Below, one piece after another: positions 42,161 through 49,969 of a stretch of DNA of 51,668 nt (positions within the stretch are counted from its first letter, which is position 1; every line of letters begins with the position of its first letter). The stretch is from NCBI RefSeq assembly GCF_943193015.1, contig NZ_CALPCM010000019.1:1-51668 (forward strand). Reading direction: 5' to 3'. The position numbers and the translations under genes were made by a program. The notes under the pieces are model-generated. The model saw only the letters and a program-made list of their open reading frames with translations. It made no database searches and was not told the DNA's origin. The DNA is from Hominisplanchenecus_A murintestinalis. GTDB taxonomy: Bacteria > Bacillota > Clostridia > Lachnospirales > Lachnospiraceae.

Positions 42161-43330
42161 ATGAAAGCGAGAAAGAACTTCCGGAGAGCCGGAGCAGTAT
42201 TGGCGCTGCTGATATTTTTCTGTCTTAGTATGTCAGTTCTGGCTTCTTCAGACGATAACTCCCTGTCTGCCCTGAATATCCATAACGGGACATTGTCAAG
42301 GGACTTTGAGTACAATATTTTAGAATATGACGTTACGGTGGATCCGGGAACGGCGGAGCTTTATCTGGAGCCTTCCACATCGAACCCGGCCGCGACGATT
42401 GATTCTATCACAGGAACAGTACTGGAGGGGGGAAAAGCTACAGTGCTGATTACCGTGTCATCTCAGAGCGGCATTCCGGTAACGTATACGCTCCATGTGA
42501 CGGAGTCGGGAGCAGGCGGGGAAGAAACTCAGACGGAAGCGCCTGAAACAGAGGCGCAGGAAGCGGTTACGGAACCCCCGGCTGCTTCAGCGCAGACGGA
42601 GCTTCAGACAGAGTCAGAAACGGAGACGGCTGCGCCGTCTAATGCGTTTCAGGGGCATATGACGAAGTTAAAATCGGATTCAGACTTGATGATGAAAATT
42701 GTATACGGGTTGATTATTCTTTCCGTTATTTTGCTGGTGTTTATCATTAATCTGATTTTGAGAAACCGTGATTTGAAAGATGATTTGAAAGACGTGAAAA
42801 ACCAGCTTGCATATTATACAAATGAATTTGCGCGTAAAGAGCAGATGATGGTAACGGATAACTACTATGCGCCTGCGCAGCAGGGGGATGCAAAGCCTGA
42901 AGAGGCTGAACAGGCGACGGAATATACCCAGGCTCAGCAGAACGGAGCAGCAGTGGAAGAAACTTTTGGGACACGGATGGGTATAGGCGGATATCAGGGC
43001 ATGATGCCGGAGGATGTGCCGCCAAACCGTCCGATTACGGAGCCGGAGCCTGTGGATAAGCGTACATCCCGCCGGTCGGCATCCCGGCCAAGGACAGAGT
43101 CCGGGGCTGAAACGCCGCCGGAGTCTCAGCCGAAAGCAGAGCCACAGCTGGAAGCAGCTTCCAGATCGGAGGCGGCGGTACAGCCAGAGCCTGTTTCCGC
43201 GTTGGAGGAACCGTTACGGCCGGAGCCGCCGGCATCCGTGCCGCAGCCTGTTATACAGGCCGCATCTCAGCCACCGGTGCAGCCGGGAAATGAAAGCATG
43301 GATATTGATGTTACGATGGTAGAGTTATAG
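42161..43330 (+). CDS. exported single-pass protein with cadherin-like domain
   Basis: A 389-residue protein. A signal peptide (residues 1 to about 29) leads to a cadherin-like beta-sandwich (about 32-115: LSALNIHNGTLSRDFEYNILEYDVTVDPGTAELYLEPST...TYTLHV), a Glu/Thr-rich linker, a membrane helix (about 179-200), a coiled-coil-like segment (RDLKDDLKDVKNQLAYYTNEF) and a long Pro/Glu-rich tail. Topology puts the beta domain outside and the tail in the cytosol. The role is unknown. ATG 42161 follows GAGAGGTG. Placement in the pur operon may be only transcriptional convenience. Confidence 0.75.
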   Translation: MKARKNFRRAGAVLALLIFFCLSMSVLASSDDNSLSALNIHNGTLSRDFEYNILEYDVTVDPGTAELYLEPSTSNPAATIDSITGTVLEGGKATVLITVSSQSGIPVTYTLHVTESGAGGEETQTEAPETEAQEAVTEPPAASAQTELQTESETETAAPSNAFQGHMTKLKSDSDLMMKIVYGLIILSVILLVFIINLILRNRDLKDDLKDVKNQLAYYTNEFARKEQMMVTDNYYAPAQQGDAKPEEAEQATEYTQAQQNGAAVEETFGTRMGIGGYQGMMPEDVPPNRPITEPEPVDKRTSRRSASRPRTESGAETPPESQPKAEPQLEAASRSEAAVQPEPVSALEEPLRPEPPASVPQPVIQAASQPPVQPGNESMDIDVTMVEL

Positions 43331-43338
43331 CGGATGAG

Positions 43339-43372
43339 AGCCGCAGCCTTGTGGAAAGGCTGCGGCTTATGC
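43339..43372 (+). terminator. hairpin ending the pur operon
   Basis: A perfect 12-bp GC-rich stem (43339-43350, 43356-43367) with loop GTGGA; the following T run is weak. Confidence 0.6.
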
Positions 43373-43460
43373 TATTTATACAGGCAGCAGATATGTATGT
43401 AAGGATACTTAATATTTTTTTGCGATTTTTTAAAGATTTAGTAAAGTTGTGCCGCTTATA

Positions 43461-43489
43461 TTGAGTATTCTTAAAAACCCTGTTATACT
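43461..43489 (+). promoter_or_regulatory. extended -10 promoter of the lipid module
   Basis: TTGAGT (43461-43466), a 17-base spacer and TATACT (43484-43489) preceded by TGT (extended -10). Confidence 0.65.
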
Positions 43490-43545
43490 TAGGAATGGCG
43501 ACGGCTTAAAGTAATATTTGCCAGCATTCCGGTTTGGAGGAGCTG

Positions 43546-43611
43546 ATGATATATTATGGAAGCGTTGCCAGAAATCATGATAAGTATGAGGCAGAGAAAT
43601 GGGGAGAATAA
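43546..43611 (+). CDS. 21-codon upstream ORF before the PAP2 gene
   Basis: The ATG at 43546 follows GGAGGAG closely and the frame stops at 43611, 13 bases inside the PAP2 gene. The peptide is not recognised. It may provide translational coupling for the PAP2 gene, whose own site is weak. Confidence 0.35.
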   Translation: MIYYGSVARNHDKYEAEKWGE

Positions 43612-44288
43612 GAAAGAGATTGTCTGGCCTGGTTCCGGTATATGGCATATTTCCGCTTATCATGGCGGTGACTGTAAATACGGCGGTTTATGGCGGCTCC
43701 AGAATGATTGCCGGGGAATGGCATCACTATAATATTGAGAGTCCGCTTGACCGTTTGGTTCCGTTCTGGCCGCCGTCAGTGCTGATTTATCTGGGATGTT
43801 ATTTGTTTTGGGCGGTAAATTATGTATTGATTGCCCGTCAGGGAAAAAAGGAGGTCTGTCAGTTTTTTACAGCGGATTTCCTGTCAAGGATGGTATGCCT
43901 GGTATTTTTTCTGGTGTTCCCCACAACAAATATCCGTCCGGAGCTGGCGCAGGATGGACTGTGGAATTGGCTGATGGGGTTCGTGTATTCCGTAGATGCG
44001 GCCGATAACCTGTTTCCGTCTATCCACTGTCTGGTGAGCTGGTTTTGTTATATAGGCATACGGGGAAAGAAGGAGATTCTGGCGTGGTATAGGGGCGCTT
44101 CTTGTGTGATGGCGGTTTTGGTCTGTATTTCTACGTTAACGACAAAGCAGCATGTCCTTGTGGATGTGTTTGGGGGAGTTGCCCTCGCAGAGCTGTGCTT
44201 CGTAATAGGGAAGCGGGAAGTTGTCTGGCGAAAATATGAAAAACTTCTGGATAAAGTGAATGGGAAGATTTTTCATAAGGAGGAGTAG
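43599..44288 (+). CDS. PAP2-family membrane phosphatase
   Basis: A 229-residue membrane protein of the PAP2 superfamily. Motif 2 is PSIHC (140-144) and motif 3 STLTTKQHVLVD (178-189), with catalytic His143 and His185 plus Asp189; the Arg usual after Ser in motif 3 is a Thr, as in AUR1-like PAP2_3 members. Probably dephosphorylates a lipid phosphate or undecaprenyl pyrophosphate, or transfers a head group. Followed directly by flippase-like and phosphatidylserine genes, which favours phospholipid work. Confidence 0.85.
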   Translation: MGRIRKRLSGLVPVYGIFPLIMAVTVNTAVYGGSRMIAGEWHHYNIESPLDRLVPFWPPSVLIYLGCYLFWAVNYVLIARQGKKEVCQFFTADFLSRMVCLVFFLVFPTTNIRPELAQDGLWNWLMGFVYSVDAADNLFPSIHCLVSWFCYIGIRGKKEILAWYRGASCVMAVLVCISTLTTKQHVLVDVFGGVALAELCFVIGKREVVWRKYEKLLDKVNGKIFHKEE

Positions 44289-44289
44289 G

Positions 44290-45318
44290 ATGCGGGCAAA
44301 AAAGAAAATAGTAGGAAATACGGTTTTTCTTCTGGCAGTTTTCGGGCTTACGCTCTATGGTGTTTTTCATGGGGAAGATTTGGACGCCATGATGGAGGCG
44401 ATACGAAGGGCAGATATCCGCTGGCTGGTTCCGGGGGTAGCGCTTGTATTGATTTTTATTTGGGGAGAGTCTGTTATCATCTGGTATATGATGCGTTCCT
44501 TTGGGATATATCTAAAGAAGAGGGTGTGTTTTTTGTTTTCTTCAGTAGGATTCTTTTTTAGCTGTATCACCCCGTCAGCGAGCGGCGGACAGCCGATGCA
44601 GATTTATTATATGAAAAAAGAGAAGATACCGATACCAGTTTCTACAGTGATACTGATGGTGGTAACGATTACCTATAAGCTGGTACTGGTGGTGATTGGG
44701 CTTGGGATTCTGCTGTTTGCCAGAGGGTTTGTACACCGTTATCTGGAGGGAATTCTCCCAATTTATTATCTGGGAGTGCTGCTGAATGTTTTTTGTGTGA
44801 GTTTTATGACCATTCTGGTATTTCACCCGGTTCTGGCAAAAAAGATACTGCTGAAGGGTATGGACTGGCTGGAAAAACTGAGGTTTCTGAAACGCAGGGA
44901 AGAGCGGAGGAACAAGCTTCAGGAGTCCATGCAGGTATACCGGGAAACGGCAGAATATTTGAAAGAGCATAAGCGTGTGATTGTTCATGTGATTTTAATT
45001 ACTTTTGTTCAGCGTATTGCGCTGTTTGCGGTAACATGGATGGTATATCAGGCATTTGGCATGTCCGGGATATCTGTGTGGGACGTTGTGCTTTTGCAGG
45101 CTGTAATATCGGTTTCAGTGGATATGCTTCCGCTTCCGGGCGGTATGGGGATTAGTGAATCCTTGTTTCTGAAAATTTTTGCTCCGGTATTTCCGGGCGT
45201 GCTGCTTCCTGCGATGGTGCTTTCGAGAGGGCTGGGATATTACAGCCAGCTTCTTATCAGCGCTTTGTTTACGGCAGTGGCGCAGATGCGGAGTGCGTGG
45301 AATGAACGGTCCGGCTGA
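44290..45318 (+). CDS. lysylphosphatidylglycerol synthase-type membrane domain protein (flippase-like)
   Basis: A 342-residue polytopic membrane protein of the UPF0104/LPG-synthase transmembrane family (PF03706), with the characteristic TPSASGGQPMQIYYMKKE motif near residues 95-115 and VDMLPLPGGMGISESLFLKIF near the end. It has no aminoacyl-transferase domain, so it is not a full MprF. A lipid-transport role is likely. ATG 44290 follows AAGGAGG, one base after the PAP2 stop. Confidence 0.88.
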   Translation: MRAKKKIVGNTVFLLAVFGLTLYGVFHGEDLDAMMEAIRRADIRWLVPGVALVLIFIWGESVIIWYMMRSFGIYLKKRVCFLFSSVGFFFSCITPSASGGQPMQIYYMKKEKIPIPVSTVILMVVTITYKLVLVVIGLGILLFARGFVHRYLEGILPIYYLGVLLNVFCVSFMTILVFHPVLAKKILLKGMDWLEKLRFLKRREERRNKLQESMQVYRETAEYLKEHKRVIVHVILITFVQRIALFAVTWMVYQAFGMSGISVWDVVLLQAVISVSVDMLPLPGGMGISESLFLKIFAPVFPGVLLPAMVLSRGLGYYSQLLISALFTAVAQMRSAWNERSG

Positions 45319-45396
45319 CTATGAAGGAAGCCGGAAGCAGCGGTGTTATCGGATTGTTGGGTGGAGTGTTGTTTTGATAGAAGAGGGAGATTACAT

Positions 45397-46053
45397 ATGA
45401 TAGGATTTTATGATTATACTGTGGTTTTGACGTATATCAGCCTTGCGTGTTCTGTGATAGGGATGTTCTGTGCATCAGAGATGAATCTCAGATGGGCGAT
45501 TTTCTGTCTGGCGGTATCCGGGCTGTGCGATATGTTTGACGGAAAAATTGCCAGGACGAAGAAGAACCGTACAGAAGATGAGAAGAATTTCGGGATTCAG
45601 ATAGATTCCCTCTGTGATGTGGTGTGTTTTGGGATTTTTCCGATTATCATTTGTTATAAAATAGGAATGAACCATATGTACAGTATGGTGATTCTGGTAC
45701 TGTATGGACTGGCGGGAGTTATCCGCCTGGGATATTTTAATGTCATGGAAGCGAAACGCCAGAATGAAACGGATGAGGCAAGGAAGTATTATCAGGGATT
45801 GCCGATTACATCTATGGCAATTGCTTTGCCGATTTTGTTTGTGTTTTCCCCGTTGTTTCCCAGCCATGAGCTGTTTTTAGCAGCGCTGCATGTAGTTGTT
45901 GCGGCGGTAGGGATTTTGTTTGTCACCAATTTTAGACTGAGGAAACTTTCAACAAAGGAACTGTTTTTACTGGTGGGAGTAGTTGCAGCAGCAGTGGCAG
46001 TGATTGTTTTTGTGTGGCGGGGCTGGTGGATGTTCCTGCATTCTTTAAAATAG
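45397..46053 (+). CDS. pssA: CDP-diacylglycerol-serine O-phosphatidyltransferase
   Basis: A 218-residue CDP-alcohol phosphatidyltransferase. The motif D-x2-DG-x2-AR...G-x3-D-x3-D reads CDMFDGKIART...GIQIDSLCD; the spacing between AR and G is longer than in most members. Six or so membrane helices. It makes phosphatidylserine from CDP-diacylglycerol and serine; the adjacent Psd supports serine as substrate. ATG 45397 is chosen behind GAAGAGGGAG. Confidence 0.88.
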   Translation: MIGFYDYTVVLTYISLACSVIGMFCASEMNLRWAIFCLAVSGLCDMFDGKIARTKKNRTEDEKNFGIQIDSLCDVVCFGIFPIIICYKIGMNHMYSMVILVLYGLAGVIRLGYFNVMEAKRQNETDEARKYYQGLPITSMAIALPILFVFSPLFPSHELFLAALHVVVAAVGILFVTNFRLRKLSTKELFLLVGVVAAAVAVIVFVWRGWWMFLHSLK

Positions 46054-46111
46054 GTATTTCTGTTAAGAATGTTTGGCCGGGCGTCGGTAAATAGCAGATA
46101 GGAGAGAGGAA

Positions 46112-46975
46112 ATGCATTTTTTAGCAGACCGCGGGGGGCGGATAGTGGAAGAGAACTCTTTACAGGATCGGTTTTTAGAGTGGATGTATGGCCATGTGGC
46201 GGGAAGAGTTCTCTTAAGGCCGCTGGTTTCTCCGGTGTTTTCGAGAGCGGGAGGAAGATTCTTGGATTCCAGGCTGTCGAGGCTTATGATTCCGGCATTT
46301 ATCAGGAATCATTCTATAGATATGAAGGAATTTGAACAGAAGGAATATAGTTCCTATAACGCATTTTTCAAACGGAGGATGCTTTCGGGAGTACGTGAGA
46401 TTGAACATGCTCCTCAGGTTTTTGTGAGCCCCTGTGACAGCCGCCTGAGTGTTTATAGAATCAGCAGGGAACAGGAGTTTTCTATTAAAAATACGAAATA
46501 TACAACAGAGCAGCTTCTGAGAAGCCGGAAGCTGGCGGGGAAATACAGCGGCGGCTATGCCTGGGTGTTCCGTCTGTGTGTGGAGGATTATCACCGTTAT
46601 ATTTATGTAGATGGGGGCAGGGTATCTCCCGGTATCTGTATTCCCGGTGTATTTCATACCGTGAACCCGGCGGCAAATGACAGGTATCCGATTTACGTGG
46701 AAAATACCAGGGAATATTCCCTGCTGCAGTCAGAGCACTTTGGTACAATCCTCCAGATGGAGGTGGGGGCGCTTTTGGTAGGGAAAATCGAGAACCGTAC
46801 AGTTAGCGGAACCGTGCGGAGAGGACAGGAGAAAGGAAACTTTGCGTTCGGAGGTTCTACAGTAATCCTGCTGACGCAGGAAGGGAAGGTTCGGCCGGAT
46901 AAGGATATCCTGGAGAATTCCGGGAAAGGGATAGAGACGAAAGTGAAACTTGGGGAGAGGGTAGGATGTGTGTGA
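46112..46975 (+). CDS. psd: phosphatidylserine decarboxylase
   Basis: A 287-residue pyruvoyl enzyme. The self-cleavage site is in FAFGGST, with Ser249 becoming the pyruvoyl group; Asp109 (SPCDSR) and His161 (DYHRY) complete the processing triad. It turns phosphatidylserine into phosphatidylethanolamine at the membrane. Together with pssA it gives a complete PE pathway. AGGAGAGAGG precedes the ATG. Confidence 0.94.
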   Translation: MHFLADRGGRIVEENSLQDRFLEWMYGHVAGRVLLRPLVSPVFSRAGGRFLDSRLSRLMIPAFIRNHSIDMKEFEQKEYSSYNAFFKRRMLSGVREIEHAPQVFVSPCDSRLSVYRISREQEFSIKNTKYTTEQLLRSRKLAGKYSGGYAWVFRLCVEDYHRYIYVDGGRVSPGICIPGVFHTVNPAANDRYPIYVENTREYSLLQSEHFGTILQMEVGALLVGKIENRTVSGTVRRGQEKGNFAFGGSTVILLTQEGKVRPDKDILENSGKGIETKVKLGERVGCV

Positions 46976-46983
46976 AAAAGTCC

Positions 46984-47012
46984 TTGCGCTTACGGGGTTG
47001 CTGTGATATACT
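46984..47012 (+). promoter_or_regulatory. extended -10 promoter of rpsB-tsf
   Basis: TTGCGC (46984-46989), a 17-base spacer and TATACT (47007-47012) preceded by TGA (extended -10). Confidence 0.7.
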
Positions 47013-47018
47013 ACCAAC

Positions 47019-47122
47019 GGCGAAAATTAATCACGTAGGGCAGATTCCGGGGATGGTGCCGTATATATGGTTTTCCACGGGAGCGGACGTCTGCGGAAGA
47101 ACAACCAAAAAGGAGAAGAATC
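47019..47122 (+). promoter_or_regulatory. rpsB leader with stem-loop
   Basis: About 100 transcribed bases precede rpsB. GCAGA (47040-47044) and TCCG (47046-47049) pair with CGGA (47084-47087) and TCTGC (47090-47094), enclosing a loop region. S2 autoregulation through its leader is known in other bacteria; whether this element does it is inference. Confidence 0.4.
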
Positions 47123-47860
47123 ATGAGTGTAATTTCAATGAAGCAGTTACTGGAGGCAGGTGTTCATTTTGGACATCAGACAAGAAGATGGAACCCTAAA
47201 ATGGCTCCGTATATCTACACGGAAAGAAACGGAATCTATATCATCGACCTGCAGAAGTCTGTAGGAATGGTAGACACTGCTTATAAGGCAGTTTCTGATA
47301 TTGTAGCAGAGGGAGGTACCATTCTTTTTGTAGGAACCAAGAAACAGGCGCAGGACGCTGTGAAAGCAGAGGCAGAGCGCTGTGACATGTTCTATGTAAA
47401 TGAGAGATGGTTAGGCGGTATGCTGACCAACTTCAAGACCATCCAGAGCCGTGTAAGACGTTTAAAAGATATTGAAGCAATGCAGGAAGACGGTACTTTT
47501 GAAGTACTTCCGAAGAAAGAGGTTATTGCATTAAAGAAAGAAATGGACAAGCTGCAGAGAAACCTCGGCGGCATTAAAGAAATGAAGAAGCTTCCGGATG
47601 CTATTTTTGTAGTAGATCCGAAGAAAGAAAGAATCTGCGTACAGGAGGCACATACTCTGGGAATTCCGTTGATTGGCATCTGTGATACAAACTGCGACCC
47701 GGAAGAGCTGGATTATGTAATCCCGGGAAATGACGACGCAATCAGAGCCGTAAAATTAATTGTTTCCAAGATGGCAGATGCTGTTATCGAGGCAAACCAG
47801 GGGACTGAAGGTGAAGTGTCAGAGGCAGAGTTTGTAGAAGAAGCTGCAGCAGAGGAGTAA
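47123..47860 (+). CDS. rpsB: 30S ribosomal protein S2
   Basis: A 245-residue S2: MKQLLEAGVHFGHQTRRWNPKMAPYI, NERWLGGMLTNFKTI and GIPLIGICDTNCDPEELDYVIPGNDDAIRA are diagnostic. The acidic tail is common in Firmicutes. AAAAAGGAGAAG precedes the ATG. It pairs with tsf as usual. Confidence 0.98.
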   Translation: MSVISMKQLLEAGVHFGHQTRRWNPKMAPYIYTERNGIYIIDLQKSVGMVDTAYKAVSDIVAEGGTILFVGTKKQAQDAVKAEAERCDMFYVNERWLGGMLTNFKTIQSRVRRLKDIEAMQEDGTFEVLPKKEVIALKKEMDKLQRNLGGIKEMKKLPDAIFVVDPKKERICVQEAHTLGIPLIGICDTNCDPEELDYVIPGNDDAIRAVKLIVSKMADAVIEANQGTEGEVSEAEFVEEAAAEE

Positions 47861-47898
47861 TTCCTGACATAGTAAATAGATAACGGAGGAAATTTGAA

Positions 47899-48837
47899 AT
47901 GGCTATTTCAGCTAAGATGGTAAAAGAGTTACGTGAAATGACAGGCGCCGGAATGATGGACTGTAAGAAAGCGCTTACGGCTACAGACGGCGATATGGAT
48001 AAAGCAGTTGAGTTCCTGAGAGAAAAAGGACTTGCTACTGCTCAGAAAAAGGCCGGAAGAATTGCAGCAGAAGGTATCGTAATGCTGAAAGTTTCCGAGG
48101 ATGAGAAGAAAGCTGTCGCTGTAGAAGTAAATGCTGAGACAGACTTCGTGGCAAAGAATGAGAAGTTCCAGAATTATGTATCCCAGGTAGCAGCACAGGC
48201 TCTGGCGACAGAGGCTGCTGATGTAGAAAGTTTCCTGAATGAAGAGTGGACTTACAGCGAGTCTGCTACCGTAGCAGAAGAACTGGCGCATCAGATCGCA
48301 GTTATCGGCGAGAACATGAATATCCGCCGTTTCGCTCAGGTGAAAGAGGAGAACGGTTTTGTAGCTTCCTATACACACATGGGCGGAAAGATCGGCGTTC
48401 TGGTTGACGTAGAGACAGATGTTGTAAATGACGCTGTAAAAGAGATGGCAAAGAACGTGGCAATGCAGGTAGCAGCCCTGAAGCCGCAGTACACCAACAG
48501 GAGCGAAATCAGCGAAGAGTTCATTGCGCATGAGAAAGAAATCCTCATGGCACAGATTATGAACGACCCGAAAGAGTCCCAGAAGCCGGAGAAGGTTATC
48601 GCAGGTATGATTAACGGCCGTATTAATAAAGAGATGAAAGAAATCTGCCTGCTTGACCAGGTATACGTAAAGTCAGAGGACGGAAAGCAGTCTGTTGAGA
48701 AATATGTAGAAGAAGTAGCGAAAGCAAACGGCGCAAAGATTACGGTAAAAGGATTCGTTCGTTTCGAGACAGGAGAAGGTCTTGAGAAGAAGGAAGAGAA
48801 CTTTGCGGAGGAAGTTGCAAAACAGATGAATCAGTAG
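47899..48837 (+). CDS. tsf: translation elongation factor Ts
   Basis: A 312-residue EF-Ts. The N-terminal UBA-like segment MVKELREMTGAGMMDCKKALTATDGDMDKAVEFLREKG and ETDFVAKNEKF are signature blocks. It recharges EF-Tu with GTP. Lies 38 bases after rpsB behind GGAGG and ends at a strong terminator. Confidence 0.98.
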   Translation: MAISAKMVKELREMTGAGMMDCKKALTATDGDMDKAVEFLREKGLATAQKKAGRIAAEGIVMLKVSEDEKKAVAVEVNAETDFVAKNEKFQNYVSQVAAQALATEAADVESFLNEEWTYSESATVAEELAHQIAVIGENMNIRRFAQVKEENGFVASYTHMGGKIGVLVDVETDVVNDAVKEMAKNVAMQVAALKPQYTNRSEISEEFIAHEKEILMAQIMNDPKESQKPEKVIAGMINGRINKEMKEICLLDQVYVKSEDGKQSVEKYVEEVAKANGAKITVKGFVRFETGEGLEKKEENFAEEVAKQMNQ

Positions 48838-48875
48838 AAATTTGTCGAAAACAGGCGAATAGAGATAGGAATGAG

Positions 48876-48919
48876 AACCCTTGTAAGTGGCGTTGGTGCG
48901 CTGCTTGCAGGGGTTTTTA
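48876..48919 (+). terminator. terminator of rpsB-tsf
   Basis: A 17-base stem with G-T pairs (48876-48892, 48899-48915) is followed by TTTTTATT. Confidence 0.85.
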
Positions 48920-49004
48920 TTATGCGGTATGTATAAAAGTTATAATGGATATTGTCTATAGAATGTGGTAAAATAAATAAAAACAGAAATTGGGAGTTGA
49001 TTTT

Positions 49005-49175
49005 ATGCTAGTCAGTACAGATAAGAAATGGGATTATGCATTAGGTATGATTAAAGTAGATGGATTAGAACCATCTCCAGAATTTAAAAAATTAATTGAA
49101 AAAGAAAGTCGTGGAGAAATGACCACGGAGGATATGCGTAAGGTTTTAGACAAAAAATATAAGATGAAAGAATAG
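49005..49175 (+). CDS. VbhA-like antitoxin of Fic
   Basis: A 56-residue protein aligning along its length with VbhA-type Fic antitoxins: ALGMIKVDGLEPSPEFKKLIEKESRGEMTTEDMRKVL. VbhA blocks Fic by placing the Glu of an (S/T)xxxE(G/N) helix in the ATP pocket. Here the matching stretch is MIKVDG (residues 15-20): Ser is Met and the inhibitory Glu is Asp19. Binding to Fic may be kept while inhibition is altered. ATG 49005 follows GGGAG; a TTG at 48990 is in frame. 11 bases before the Fic gene. Confidence 0.82.
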   Translation: MLVSTDKKWDYALGMIKVDGLEPSPEFKKLIEKESRGEMTTEDMRKVLDKKYKMKE

Positions 49176-49186
49176 ATAAAAATATT

Positions 49187-49969
49187 ATGAATGATCCATA
49201 TTTATATCCACATACAGATATTCTAAAGAATCTTGCTGATATACGGGACAGAGAAATGTTGTCGTGTATGGAGGCAGAATATACGAGTATACGGCTTGCG
49301 GAACTTGTAATAGGAGAATCCGTCAGCCGTTTTGATTTTGTAGCATTTTGTGATATGCATCATTATATTTTTCAGGATATATACGAATGGGCAGGAAAAA
49401 TTAGAATTATAAACATTGAAAAATCAGAGCCGGCTTTAGGAGGTATTTCAATAGAGTATTCTGATTGTTTTGATATTGAAAAGGACGCAACATATGTCTT
49501 AGATAAAATGAACCATTACGCTTGGGAAAAGGTATCTATTGAAGAAGTGGCAGAAATATTTTCAAAATATTTAGCTGAACTTTGGAAAGTGCATCCTTAT
49601 CGAGAAGGTAATACGCGCACGGTAATTACATTTTGCAGCCAGTTTATAGAGAGTAAAGGGTTTTATATAGATAGTGATTTATTCAAAGATAATGCGCAAT
49701 ATATGAGAACTGCTTTAGTTGCGGCAAATGCTTTGTTTTCAGATCTTGGGGATAAACGAAAGCCGGAATATTTAGAGAAGATAGTCTTGGATGCTTTGGA
49801 AAGAGGACGGGAAATGAAACAAAGGGTTTCTGATATCATAAAAAAAGCAGGATATAGAGTGACAGAAAGAACAATCCGTAAGATTGTATATTGGAATCGT
49901 TTAGAACGGTATGAGCATGGGGAACGAGATGTTAGATTATATTTATTACAAAATAGGGAATGTGAATAA
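49187..49969 (+). CDS. Fic-domain protein (putative AMPylase toxin)
   Basis: A 260-residue Fic protein. The core FVAFCDMHHYIFQDIYEWAGKIR and catalytic loop HPYREGNTRTV (His136) match Fic, with Thr for Gly in the usual GNGR and no second Arg of GRxxR. The His and the acidic Glu140 needed for nucleotide transfer are kept. Family members usually AMPylate a target protein. The C-terminal about 60 residues form a basic helical domain of unknown use. Paired with a VbhA-like antitoxin just upstream; the next gene starts at once. Confidence 0.88.
   Translation: MNDPYLYPHTDILKNLADIRDREMLSCMEAEYTSIRLAELVIGESVSRFDFVAFCDMHHYIFQDIYEWAGKIRIINIEKSEPALGGISIEYSDCFDIEKDATYVLDKMNHYAWEKVSIEEVAEIFSKYLAELWKVHPYREGNTRTVITFCSQFIESKGFYIDSDLFKDNAQYMRTALVAANALFSDLGDKRKPEYLEKIVLDALERGREMKQRVSDIIKKAGYRVTERTIRKIVYWNRLERYEHGERDVRLYLLQNRECE

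Noticed and set aside
45319..45396. 18-codon ORF between the flippase-like gene and pssA
   Set aside because: It has no ribosome site and no recognisable sequence; the gap is most simply an untranslated spacer.
49187..49969. Fic protein as a Doc kinase
   Set aside because: The loop is HPYREGNTRT, a Fic-type motif with GN-x-R, not the HPFxDGNKR loop of Doc; the size and VbhA-like partner also fit Fic.
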